DNA of 64,000 nt, taken from assembly GCF_000834655.1 (NCBI RefSeq), contig NZ_JXQQ01000065.1:1-64000 (forward strand). Reading direction: 5' to 3'. The number at the start of each line of letters is the position of its first letter. The first letter of the stretch is position 1. Origin of the DNA: Variovorax paradoxus (GTDB lineage Bacteria; Pseudomonadota; Gammaproteobacteria; Burkholderiales; Burkholderiaceae_C). Shown here in pieces: positions 16,026 to 24,482 of this stretch. The notes under the pieces are model-generated. The model saw nothing but the letters and a program-made list of their open reading frames with translations. It was not told where the DNA came from and did not search any database. The position numbers were made by a program, and so were the translations under genes.

Positions 16026-17471
16026 ATGGACACAAGCGCGCAAGGCGATCAAGGCGCCCTGCCCGGCGTGCGCGGGCATCGTTATGCGGCATCGGCGAGC
16101 AGTCCACTGGCGCTCCTGCTTGCGCTCGCGGGCGCACCGGCGTCGGGGCAAAGCCTGGTTGAGCTCTATCGATCGGCGCGCGACTACGACGCCGTCTACC
16201 AAGGCGCGCGAGCGCAATACGCCGCCAGCGTGGCGCGCGCGGCGCAGGCGCGCGCAGGTGTGCTTCCGTCCATCAACCTGTCGGCAGGCGCGTCGTTCAC
16301 GGAGCAGGACCTTTCCTCCGGCGGTACCTCGACGAGCCGCGGCGTGAACTCCCGCAACGTGGGCATCAACCTGACCCAGCCCCTCTACCGGCCTGCCAAT
16401 TGGGCCGCCTACGAGCAAAGCGGGCTGCAGGAGGAAATTGCGCAGTCGCAACTGGTGCTTGCCGAGCAGGACCTGGTGGTGCGTGTCAGCCAGGCCTACT
16501 TCGACGTGCTCGCGAGCTACGACAGCCTGGTGCTGGTGCGCGCGCAGAAGCTCGGCGTGGTGGAACAGCTTGCGTCCGCCAAACGCAATTTCGATGTCGG
16601 CACCTCGACCATCACCGACACGCGCGAAGCCCAGGCACGCTACGACCTCGTCGTGGCGCAGGAGATCGCGGCGGCCAACGACCTGGAGGTGAAGAAGATC
16701 ATCCTCGACCAGCTCGTGGGACAGGCCGGCAGCAGCCCGACGCCGCTCGCCGCGCCGGTGGTGCTGCCGCCGCTCGCGCCGAACAACGTGGAAGCCTGGC
16801 TCGCGCAAGCCGAGGCGATGCATCCGGCCATCCTGCAGGCGAGCCGCGGCGTGGAGGTTGCCACGCTGGAGATCCGCAAGGCGCAGGCAGGACACCTGCC
16901 GACGGTCGACGCGCAGCTGGGCTACAACATCACCACCAACCCGCAGAACACGACCTCCAGCACCCCATCGGCCGGCAAGACGCGCGTGGGTGCGGCCAGC
17001 GTCGGCGTGGTGTTCAACATGCCGCTGTTCGCGGGCTTCGCGACCGAGAACCGGGTGCGCGAAACCCTTGCGCTGGCGGACCAGTCGCGCGCCACGCTGG
17101 ACAACACCCGTCGCAGTGTTTCGGTATCGACGCGGGCTGCATTCCTCGGGCTGGTTTCCGGCGCGAGCCAGGTGAAGGCGCTCGAAGCCGCGGAAGCGTC
17201 GAGCCAGGTGGCGCTGGACGCCAACCGCATGGGCTACCAGGTGGGCGTGCGGATCAACATCGACGTGCTGAATTCGCAGAGCCAGTTGTTCCAGACCAAG
17301 CGCGACCTGGCGCAGGCGCGCTACAACGTCCTGCTGGGGAGCCTGCGGCTTCGGCAGGCCAATGGCACGCTGACCCCCGAAGCGCTGGATGCGCTCAACG
17401 CGACGCTGGCACTCGACGGCAGGCCGGCGGTGGACAGCACGGCCACGGGCGCGGGTGCGCGCGCGCGGTGA
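16026..17471 (+). CDS. tolC: TolC-family type I secretion outer-membrane protein
   Basis: A 481-residue outer-membrane efflux/secretion channel subunit. A signal-peptide-like Leu/Ala stretch at about residues 24-42 ends in GAPASGQSL. The two TolC repeats follow, each with long helical hairpins and the family hallmarks LYRSARDYDAVYQGARAQ, NLTQPLYRP and QVGVRINIDVLNSQSQLF. A GGAGGAGA site precedes the ATG. It is transcribed away from the peroxidase operon from a shared 145-nt control region. With the ABC and HlyD proteins it completes a dedicated type I system. Confidence 0.93.
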   Translation: MDTSAQGDQGALPGVRGHRYAASASSPLALLLALAGAPASGQSLVELYRSARDYDAVYQGARAQYAASVARAAQARAGVLPSINLSAGASFTEQDLSSGGTSTSRGVNSRNVGINLTQPLYRPANWAAYEQSGLQEEIAQSQLVLAEQDLVVRVSQAYFDVLASYDSLVLVRAQKLGVVEQLASAKRNFDVGTSTITDTREAQARYDLVVAQEIAAANDLEVKKIILDQLVGQAGSSPTPLAAPVVLPPLAPNNVEAWLAQAEAMHPAILQASRGVEVATLEIRKAQAGHLPTVDAQLGYNITTNPQNTTSSTPSAGKTRVGAASVGVVFNMPLFAGFATENRVRETLALADQSRATLDNTRRSVSVSTRAAFLGLVSGASQVKALEAAEASSQVALDANRMGYQVGVRINIDVLNSQSQLFQTKRDLAQARYNVLLGSLRLRQANGTLTPEALDALNATLALDGRPAVDSTATGAGARAR

Positions 17472-17537
17472 AGCCCATCACTCGTCCTTGTCATCAGGTC
17501 GTCGATCCGCGCCACCGACAACGAAATGGAGCATCGG

Positions 17538-18701
17538 ATGCCGCTCGCACTTCTTCTTCGGCTTCTGCGCAAGCGATTTCCCATCGCGCTCACCTCGGAA
17601 GCCGATATCCACGACGCATCGGTGCTCGTGGCGACCGGGCTGGTCGAGGCCGAATTCCATTTCGACGGCTTCGGCTACCAGCGCTACGAACGCGCGGTCG
17701 TCTTCGCCATCACCGATGAAGGACACGCGGAAATCGCCCGCCTTCGCAACCGCAGCGGCATTGCGGACGAAGAACGCCGGGCATCGGCCGTCATTCCGCT
17801 GCATGAAGGGGACCCGCCCGAGATGAACCCGAAACCGGTGCCGCAAGCAGCGGGGGCCACCCACACCCCGGCCCTTCACCACCGGACCCCACCCATGCAC
17901 GATGCGACCCTCGTTGCTTCTCGAGAAACGGCCTCCACCGGGATGGCGCCATACCGCCAGAACGCACTGCCCGGCGTCTGCGCCCCCGCGGCAGGCTTGT
18001 GGCCCGACTTCCTCACGGGCCAGGAAAGATCGCCGGTGCGCGTGCTGCTCGTCGACGACGACGAAGTCGTGCGCCGCGCCATCGCGCGGGAGCTGCTGGC
18101 GGACATGCGCATCCAGCTCGAAGGCCAGGCCGACAGCATCCGCGAGGGCCGCAAGCTGCTGGCCACGCACGAGTTCGACGTGCTGATGGTCGACCTGCGG
18201 CTGGGCGACGGCCGGTGCTTCGAGCTGATCGACGAAGCGCGGCGCCACCACTGCAACGGCGAGGTCATCGTGATCTCCGCCTTCGAAGACGAAGCCGACG
18301 TGCTGCATGCCTTCGAGCTGGGCGCGACCGGCTACCTGCTGAAGAACGCCTGGCTGCAGAGCTTTCCAGAGGCCGTGCTGCATGTCGTGAACGGCGGCGC
18401 GGCCATCACGCCGCGGCTCGCGCGGCGCCTGTTGCACCTCCTGAACCAGCTTCCCCGCGACCAGCCGACCGACGATGAGCTGCCGCCTGCAGCGCCGCCG
18501 CCGCAGGAGACGACGCTCTCGGATCGCGAGAGCCAGATCCTGCGCTTCGTGGCGTTGGGATTCGCCACGGCGGAGATCGGCGCGAGGCTCGGCATCACCG
18601 GCCAGACGGTCAACGCGCACATCAAGAGCGTCTACAAGAAGCTGCACGTGCATTCGCGAGCCCAGGCGGTGAGCCTCGCCGTGCACAGCGGTTTGATCTG
18701 A
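17538..18701 (+). CDS. LuxR/NarL-family response regulator (copy 2) with N-terminal extension
   Basis: From residue 120 on this protein aligns with the regulator at 2480-3283: same receiver (Asp219 in LMVDLRLGDG) and same LuxR helix-turn-helix (TVNAHIKSVYKKL). Before that, the frame stays open for about 119 residues. These begin MPLALLLRLLRKRFPIALTS and include a possible winged-helix-like segment (ERAVVFAITDEGHAEIARL). ATG 17538 has GGAG at 6 nt and is chosen over ATG 17526. An internal ATG at 17895 equals the start of copy 1 but has no clear ribosome binding site. It is either a genuine fusion or two proteins sharing one frame. Confidence 0.8.
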   Translation: MPLALLLRLLRKRFPIALTSEADIHDASVLVATGLVEAEFHFDGFGYQRYERAVVFAITDEGHAEIARLRNRSGIADEERRASAVIPLHEGDPPEMNPKPVPQAAGATHTPALHHRTPPMHDATLVASRETASTGMAPYRQNALPGVCAPAAGLWPDFLTGQERSPVRVLLVDDDEVVRRAIARELLADMRIQLEGQADSIREGRKLLATHEFDVLMVDLRLGDGRCFELIDEARRHHCNGEVIVISAFEDEADVLHAFELGATGYLLKNAWLQSFPEAVLHVVNGGAAITPRLARRLLHLLNQLPRDQPTDDELPPAAPPPQETTLSDRESQILRFVALGFATAEIGARLGITGQTVNAHIKSVYKKLHVHSRAQAVSLAVHSGLI

Positions 18702-18764
18702 GGAGGCGCGCCAGAGGCGTTCTTTCGCCCTTTTTCCGAATTCGCGATCGGACGAAATCGACCG

Positions 18765-18787
18765 GCTCGCCGGTGCCACCGGTGAGC
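18765..18787. promoter_or_regulatory. 23-bp near-perfect palindrome upstream of the CHAT operon
   Basis: GCTCGCCGGTG and CACCGGTGAGC are arranged around a single central C, with one mismatch. The centre is too tight for an efficient terminator, so a dimeric repressor site is more likely. It lies about 100 nt upstream of the candidate promoter of the CHAT operon. Confidence 0.35.
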
Positions 18788-18862
18788 AGCGGCGCAACGG
18801 CGCGCGCCGCGCATCCCCCATCGGGGATATGCCAAAGACCGCGGCATCGTCTGTTTGTGGGA

Positions 18863-18891
18863 TTGAAACGCTGTTTCGTCCCGGCAATAGT
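18863..18891 (+). promoter_or_regulatory. Candidate sigma-70 promoter of the CHAT operon with internal palindrome
   Basis: TTGAAA and AATAGT are 17 nt apart. A perfect inverted repeat GAAAC-GCT-GTTTC (18865-18877) overlaps the -35 hexamer and spacer. The predicted start point would give a leader of about 85 nt before the ATG at 18983. The hexamers match 5/6 and 4/6. The inverted repeat is where a regulator could block RNA polymerase. Confidence 0.4.
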
Positions 18892-18982
18892 GCGGACTCC
18901 GAGATTCGAGCATCCGGCATCGATGCAACGGGCGCACCTCTACGACGTGCACCCGTGTTTCCTTGCCGTACGAGGGCTGGCA

Positions 18983-20260
18983 ATGCCGACTGAGACCCGC
19001 TACGAAAATTTCGACTTGCGCATCTGGCGCGAGGCCGACCGCTACATGGCCGAGGTGACGAACTCGCCGGCCGGGTCGTCCAAGCGCGAAGTCCTGCAAT
19101 GGCCCTTCGGCGGCGACGCCGGGCGCGTGCTGCTGCTGGAGCTGGAGAACGCGGTGCTCAAGAGCCGGCTCACGCTGCGCGGCGGACCCATCATCTCGCC
19201 CGAGGAAAAGGTGCTGCGCGACTTCGGCGCCGAAGTCTTCAGGGCCGTCTTCAGGGAGTCGGGCTCGGTGTCGGACACCTACACCGGCAGCCGCGCCCTG
19301 CTGCTGGCCAAGGACGACACGGGCCTGCGCCTGAACCTGCGCATCGACCCGCCCGAGCTGGCCTGCCTGCCGTGGGAATACGTGTTCGACCAGGCCAGCA
19401 AGCCCGACCACTACCTGTGCCTGAGCAGCAAATCGCCGCTGGTGCGCTATCTGCACAGCGCGCAGCAGCGCACGCCGGTGCGCGGCCAGGGGCCGGTGCG
19501 CGTGCTCGGCATGATCGCCAACCCGGGCGGCACCTGGACCTGGCTGGACACCGAGGCCGAGCGCCGCCACATGGAAGAAGTGCTGCGCGCGCCCGGCCTG
19601 CAGGTGGAGTTCAACTGGGTGCTGCGCGCCACGCCCGACGGGCTGTTCGACATGATGCAGCGGGGCCCCTGGCACATCTTCCATTTCATCGGGCACGGCG
19701 GCACCGACCGCTACGTCGACGCCGACGGCCTGACGCGCAGCGAAGGCTTCGTCGTCATGGACGATGGGCTCGGCGGCCCGGTCAAGGTGTCGGCCTCGCG
19801 GCTGGCCGACATCCTGGCGGACGGCGACGTCGACCTGGCCGTGCTCAACTGCTGCGAGAGCGCGCGGGACAATGCCTCGTCCAGCGGGGGCGCTGCGCTG
19901 GTCGAGCAAGGCCTGCCGATGGCCATCGCGATGCAGTTCGCCATCACCAACACCGCCGCATCGCGCTTCTCCGAGCACTTCTACAAGTCGCTCACCAAGG
20001 GGCAGACGGTGGAGCGCGCACTGACGGTGGCCCGCAAGTACATCCGCATGAATTCCGACGCGGAATGGGCCATTCCGGTGCTCTTCACCCGATCGGGATC
20101 GTTTGCGCTGTTCGAGGCGACCCCGGATGCGGCGATGCCGCAGGAGGCGGCCGGCGTGGCCGGCGCCGTGACCGTGGGGCCGATCGCATATCCAGCCGCT
20201 GCGCCGGCGCGGATGACCCAGGCGCAGTCGAAGCTGCGCGAGCTCTGGGGCGACCGATGA
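18983..20260 (+). CDS. CHAT-domain caspase-like protein 1
   Basis: A 425-residue protein of the CHAT family (caspase-like, clan CD fold). The catalytic pair is visible: His238 in HFIGHGG and Cys291 in VLNCCESA (the second Cys aligns with the NACES pattern). The family motif LPWEYVFD precedes them. Residues 1-80 are a separate beta-rich region starting RYENFDLRIW. There are no TPR repeats. A longer frame begins at 18773, but ATG 18983 has GAGGG 8 nt upstream. The gene ends in an ATGA overlap with the membrane-protein gene, so it is the first cistron of a five-gene operon. Protease activity is inferred from the dyad; targets are unknown. Confidence 0.85.
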   Translation: MPTETRYENFDLRIWREADRYMAEVTNSPAGSSKREVLQWPFGGDAGRVLLLELENAVLKSRLTLRGGPIISPEEKVLRDFGAEVFRAVFRESGSVSDTYTGSRALLLAKDDTGLRLNLRIDPPELACLPWEYVFDQASKPDHYLCLSSKSPLVRYLHSAQQRTPVRGQGPVRVLGMIANPGGTWTWLDTEAERRHMEEVLRAPGLQVEFNWVLRATPDGLFDMMQRGPWHIFHFIGHGGTDRYVDADGLTRSEGFVVMDDGLGGPVKVSASRLADILADGDVDLAVLNCCESARDNASSSGGAALVEQGLPMAIAMQFAITNTAASRFSEHFYKSLTKGQTVERALTVARKYIRMNSDAEWAIPVLFTRSGSFALFEATPDAAMPQEAAGVAGAVTVGPIAYPAAAPARMTQAQSKLRELWGDR

Positions 20261-21909
20261 CGCTCTGGTCGGTCAGCATGGTCTTCGCCGCGGGCCTGAC
20301 GGTGCTGATGGCCTCGGCGGGGTTCAACCGCCCGAGCTGGTCGCGCAGCTACACGACCGCCTGGCGCTACTGGACGGCCGTGGCCGCGCATGCCGGTCTC
20401 TACCTCCTGCTGTTCATGCTGTGCTACGGCGTCCTGCTGCGCATCATGGGCGTCGATGCGCCGCGCGGCTCGGGCGCGCGCACGCTGGTGCTGTGGCTGG
20501 CGCTCGCGCTGGTCGCCTGCCTGCGGGCGGTCGTGCCGTTGTCGCGGCGCCTGCGCGAGCGGCTGCATCGCATGGCCGGCATTCCGCAGCAGGCGCTGTC
20601 GCTCGCCAAGTTCATTGCCGAGATGCCGTTCGAAGCCCGCAGCGACATCCGGGCGCAGGCCCGCGACATGCTTCGCATGCGCGGCATCGATGCCGACCGC
20701 GACTGGCTGCCGCTCGCGCAGCCGCTGCACCAGCAGATGCGCAAGGCCGCGGAGCTCTTCATCCAGCTGCGCGCCTGGGACCAGGAGCGCTCGCTCGGGC
20801 GCTACACGCGCGAGGTGACGCACGAGCTGTACCGGCTGCGCCAGCGGTTCGACAGGCTTTCGTTCCGCGTGTCGCGCACGCTGGCCTCCATCGAACAGCT
20901 GGGCGAAATCAAGGTCATCGCCTCGGACCACGGCATCGACGACAACAAGGACCTGGACGACCGCCTGCGCCATCTGGTGAGCGACATGATCTCGGACGTG
21001 TGCGAGGACATCGGCCTGTTCTACCGCGACGCCTCGGTATTGGCCGCGCGCGGCGTGCTGGCCACCAACCTGCGCCAGGCCGGGCGCAACGCCGCCTTCG
21101 AGCGCATGGGGTTCACCGCATGCGCGAGCGAACCCGACAACCTCTCGCGCGCCTTCGGCTATGCGGCGCTGCTGATGCTGGCGGGCCTGTGGATCTTCTT
21201 CGTGGTGCTGCCGCCCGACGACGGCGCGGGCCTGTCGGTGGGCCAGCGCATCGCGGTGATCCTGGTGATCGTGATGGGCACCCTGGCCATCGCGATCCTG
21301 CCCAAGTTCTATTTCGGCTTTGCGAGCGGCGGGCTGCACCGCAGAACGCCCCCGGCCTTCGTGGTGGCGGCAGGGGCCTGCGCGCTGGGCTTCTCGGTGC
21401 TGGTCAACCTCGCAGCGGGCGCACTGGTCTACGGCGGCACGGCCGGCGCGCTGCAGCGCCTGGCGGAGGCCGCCCCCACCCTGCCCTCGACCTTTCTCAC
21501 CGGCGCGCTCGTTGCCTGGCTCACGCAGGACCATCGGTGGGCGGCGGTGGACGACGTCCGCGCGCGGCGCGGCCTGGACGCCGCCTTGTTCGGCGCCGCC
21601 TGGCTGCTCTCGGCGGTGGTGTCGCGCGGGTTCACCGCCGACACGCTGGCCGAGTTCTGGAACTGGCGCACCCTCGCGGCCGTCGGCGCAGGCCTGGTGC
21701 TGGGGGCGGCGATGGGCGCTGTCATCCCTGAATTGGCAAGGAGGCGCCGTACACCCGCCGCCTGCGAGGCCGCTCCGGCATCGGGCGAGCCGGCGGCGCT
21801 GAACCCGCCGGCGCCCCGAATTTCCGCCTACGAGCTGACCCTGTCCGACCGCGTCCTCGCGCCGGTGCCCGCACCGCAAGAGGCCAAGGCGTCTGCGCTG
21901 GTCCGCTGA
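20257..21909 (+). CDS. Multi-pass membrane protein of the CHAT operon, unknown family
   Basis: A 550-residue integral membrane protein with no family I recognise. Hydrophobic helices lie at about 5-20, 42-62, 76-95, then 308-328, 333-350, 372-400 and two or three more to about 500. Between helices 3 and 4 lies a soluble, largely helical domain of about 200 residues (from RLRERLHRM to about residue 300). It is rich in Arg/Asp/Leu and probably forms a coiled coil (HELYRLRQRFDRLSFRV). The C-terminal 45 residues are a Pro/Ala-rich tail. The start overlaps the chat1 stop (ATGA). It could be the membrane platform, receptor or target of the operon's proteases. Confidence 0.75.
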   Translation: MTLWSVSMVFAAGLTVLMASAGFNRPSWSRSYTTAWRYWTAVAAHAGLYLLLFMLCYGVLLRIMGVDAPRGSGARTLVLWLALALVACLRAVVPLSRRLRERLHRMAGIPQQALSLAKFIAEMPFEARSDIRAQARDMLRMRGIDADRDWLPLAQPLHQQMRKAAELFIQLRAWDQERSLGRYTREVTHELYRLRQRFDRLSFRVSRTLASIEQLGEIKVIASDHGIDDNKDLDDRLRHLVSDMISDVCEDIGLFYRDASVLAARGVLATNLRQAGRNAAFERMGFTACASEPDNLSRAFGYAALLMLAGLWIFFVVLPPDDGAGLSVGQRIAVILVIVMGTLAIAILPKFYFGFASGGLHRRTPPAFVVAAGACALGFSVLVNLAAGALVYGGTAGALQRLAEAAPTLPSTFLTGALVAWLTQDHRWAAVDDVRARRGLDAALFGAAWLLSAVVSRGFTADTLAEFWNWRTLAAVGAGLVLGAAMGAVIPELARRRRTPAACEAAPASGEPAALNPPAPRISAYELTLSDRVLAPVPAPQEAKASALVR

Positions 21910-21926
21910 AGAAAAGAAAGAACCCC

Positions 21927-22274
21927 ATGCCGCTCTACCTGCATCAATGGCGCTACAAGGACGAGCAGATCCGCCAGATGCTCGAGAACGAGGAGTCGTC
22001 GGACCGTGCCGACGTCGTGCGCACCGCCATCGAGGCCTTCGGCGGCACGCTGCACGGCTTCTATTACGCGTTCGGCGATTGCGACGGCGTGGCGATCTCG
22101 GAGTTTCCCGACGAGACCACCGCGCTCTCGTGCGTGATGCTCATCTACGGCCAGGGCCGCATCCAGACGGTGCGCACCAGCACGCTGTTCACGCAGCAGG
22201 CGACCCTGGCTGCCATGCGCCAGGCGCAGGACGTGCTGCATCCGCCGCAGGCCGGCAGCCACCCCTCACCTTGA
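21927..22274 (+). CDS. GYD-domain small protein
   Basis: A 115-residue protein matching the GYD family pattern (a ferredoxin-like alpha/beta fold related to dimeric alpha-beta barrels). It starts MPLYLHQWRYKDEQI, has the conserved stretch HGFYYAFGDCDGVAISEFPD, and ends its core at RTSTLFT. The molecular role of GYD proteins is not established. It lies 17 nt after the membrane-protein gene and 11 nt before the second CHAT gene, inside the operon. That placement suggests a structural or ligand-sensing accessory rather than a housekeeping enzyme. Confidence 0.75.
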   Translation: MPLYLHQWRYKDEQIRQMLENEESSDRADVVRTAIEAFGGTLHGFYYAFGDCDGVAISEFPDETTALSCVMLIYGQGRIQTVRTSTLFTQQATLAAMRQAQDVLHPPQAGSHPSP

Positions 22275-22285
22275 GGAACACGCAC

Positions 22286-24466
22286 ATGCTGATGCCCGCC
22301 ATCGATCTGGATGCCGACATGACGGCCGGCGCCGTGCTCGAGCGCCTCGCGCTCAATGGCTACTGGCTGGATGCGGCGCAAGGCGCGGCCCGCGCGCGCA
22401 TCCAGGCTGTGGCCAGCCGCATGGGCCGCCCCTTCGATGAAGTCGCCAATCGGCTGGCCCGCAATGCCGACGATTGCGGCGCCGCCATCCGCCGCCAATG
22501 GGGCACCCACGTGCTCTGGTACGCCCGCGAGCTGCGGGACGTGCTGGCCGCCTGCAGCCATGCGCCGCCCGCGCTGCCGCTGCTCGACGCGCTCCAGCTG
22601 CACGAGCCGGACAGCCAGAAACCGATCGACATGGGCGCCGGCGCGGTGGTCATGCGCAATGGCGTGACCCTGCTGCATGGCGAGCCCGTGGGGGTGTCGC
22701 TGCGCGTGCCTGCCGATGCGCTCCTCCCGCCGGCGCGCGGCCCGGCGCCCATCGACCTGGTGCTGCGCGGCAGCGATCCGCTGTCGCCTCCGTCCGCCGG
22801 CGCCACGCCCCAGGCGCCGCCGGCCGGGCCGATCAAGGCGTGGCCACGGATCGAGGCGCCCGAAGCCAAGGCCGCGGGCGAGGTGTTCGAGGTGATCGTC
22901 GGTTTCGGCGCCCAGGCGCAGGCGCAGGTGAGCGGCGCGGCGATCGCCCTGCCTTTTTCTGCCGACGTGCAGGCGCTCGACCTGCAGGTCGAGCTGTCGG
23001 CCGGCCACGGCGTGCAGGCGACCGAAGGCTGGAGCCGGACGCTGCGCGTGACCGCCGGCGACGTGGCCACGGCGCAGGTGAGCTTCAAGCTCATCGGCCT
23101 CGCGCCGGAGAACCCGCAGAAGCCCTTTCTCACCATGCTGGAGGTTCGCTACGTGCTGGGCGGCACGGTCTGCGGCACCGCATCGCGGGCGCTGGCCATC
23201 ATGCCCGCGGGACACGGCGACCAGCTCGATCCGCGCCCGCTCGGCCAGCCCTGGCACGCCCTGCCCGCGGCCGCCACGCCGCTCGAGCTGGTGGCCGACG
23301 CCAAGGTTCCCGATCTCACGCTGGACATCGGCAAGCCCGACCGCAACGCCGCCAGCGGCCAGTACGTGTGCCGCCTCATCAGCCCGCATGCGCTGGCCAC
23401 CGCCACCGGCCCCTTCGACATGGACCTGGGCCAGGACGCCAAGACCTTCGCGCGGTCCGTCGTCGAGGAGGTGCGCCAGTACGGCAGCAGCGCCCTGCTG
23501 GGCACCGCGCTGGAGAGCCTGGGCCGGCTGGTGGCCGAGCGCCTGCCCGGCGAGTTCTTCCAGGCCCTGGCCGAACTGAAGGACCGGGTCGCGCCGGAAC
23601 CCGTGTCGCTGCTCATCGTGAGCGCCGAACCGTACGTGCCCTGGGAGCTGGCGTGGATGGACGTGCCGCTGGACGCCGCGCGCCCCAGCTACCTGGGCGC
23701 CCAGACGCTGGCCGGGCGGTGGCTGCGCGACAGTGCCTCGCCGTCCGGCGCGGCCAGCGCCGCGGCGCGCCCGGCCGCGCACCCCATCGCCCGCCTGGAG
23801 GTGCGCAACATGGCGACCATGGCCGCCTGGTACAGCGCGGAGTCGGGCCTGCGCCGGCTGCCCAAGGCCGAAGCCGAGGTGCAGGCGCTCAGCGGCAGCT
23901 ACCCCGGCGTCACGCTCAAGGCCACGGCCGAGGGCGTGCGCGACCTGCTCAACGCGACGCTGCGGGGCAAGTCCGGGCCGGTGGCCGTCGAGGCAGTGCA
24001 TGTGGCGGGCCACGGCGATTTCGACCCTGCACGGCCCGACGGCGCGGCGATGTTCCTGCAGGACGGCGCGCCGCTGCGCTCGACGCTTTTTCGCGCGGCC
24101 AGATATGGCGGCGAGCGGCAGCCGCTGCTGTTCCTGAACGCCTGCATGCTGGGCATCGGCGGCGAGCTCCTGGGCGACATGGCGGGGTTTCCCGGCAACT
24201 CGCTGCGCGGCGGATTCGGCGGCGTGCTCGGCGCGCTGTGGGAGGTGGACGACGACGTCGCCCACGACATCGCCATCGAGTTCTGGCGGCGTGCGCTGCC
24301 CACGGCATCTGCAGCGTCCGGCGCGCCCGCCGAGGGCGAGCCGGTGGGCGCCATCCTGCGCGATCTGCGCGCCAGGTATGCGGGCGCGGACGGCACGCCC
24401 ATCTCGACCTTTCTTTCCTATGTGTACTACGGCCATCCGCGGCTGACGCTGCGGCGCGCGCCCTGA
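22286..24466 (+). CDS. CHAT-domain caspase-like protein 2
   Basis: A 726-residue protein whose C-terminal part is a CHAT domain. The catalytic candidates are His576 in HVAGHGDFD and Cys620 in FLNACMLG. The motif VPWELAWMD lies upstream, and RGGFGGVLGALWEVDDD follows. The N-terminal half (about 1-330) is not CHAT: a small helical part, a Pro-rich linker (about 150-185) and a beta-rich domain (about 200-320). A second Pro/Ala linker lies at about 485-510. GAGGA lies 8 nt before the ATG; an ATG two codons later is an alternative. It is longer and more divergent than the first CHAT protein, so the two are not a recent duplication. Confidence 0.83.
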   Translation: MLMPAIDLDADMTAGAVLERLALNGYWLDAAQGAARARIQAVASRMGRPFDEVANRLARNADDCGAAIRRQWGTHVLWYARELRDVLAACSHAPPALPLLDALQLHEPDSQKPIDMGAGAVVMRNGVTLLHGEPVGVSLRVPADALLPPARGPAPIDLVLRGSDPLSPPSAGATPQAPPAGPIKAWPRIEAPEAKAAGEVFEVIVGFGAQAQAQVSGAAIALPFSADVQALDLQVELSAGHGVQATEGWSRTLRVTAGDVATAQVSFKLIGLAPENPQKPFLTMLEVRYVLGGTVCGTASRALAIMPAGHGDQLDPRPLGQPWHALPAAATPLELVADAKVPDLTLDIGKPDRNAASGQYVCRLISPHALATATGPFDMDLGQDAKTFARSVVEEVRQYGSSALLGTALESLGRLVAERLPGEFFQALAELKDRVAPEPVSLLIVSAEPYVPWELAWMDVPLDAARPSYLGAQTLAGRWLRDSASPSGAASAAARPAAHPIARLEVRNMATMAAWYSAESGLRRLPKAEAEVQALSGSYPGVTLKATAEGVRDLLNATLRGKSGPVAVEAVHVAGHGDFDPARPDGAAMFLQDGAPLRSTLFRAARYGGERQPLLFLNACMLGIGGELLGDMAGFPGNSLRGGFGGVLGALWEVDDDVAHDIAIEFWRRALPTASAASGAPAEGEPVGAILRDLRARYAGADGTPISTFLSYVYYGHPRLTLRRAP

Positions 24467-24482
24467 ACGGAGGTTCTCGATC

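Noticed and set aside
18773..18982. 70-residue N-terminal extension of CHAT protein 1
   Set aside because: No ribosome binding site at the upstream Met and no similarity to CHAT proteins; the stretch contains the promoter and palindromes.
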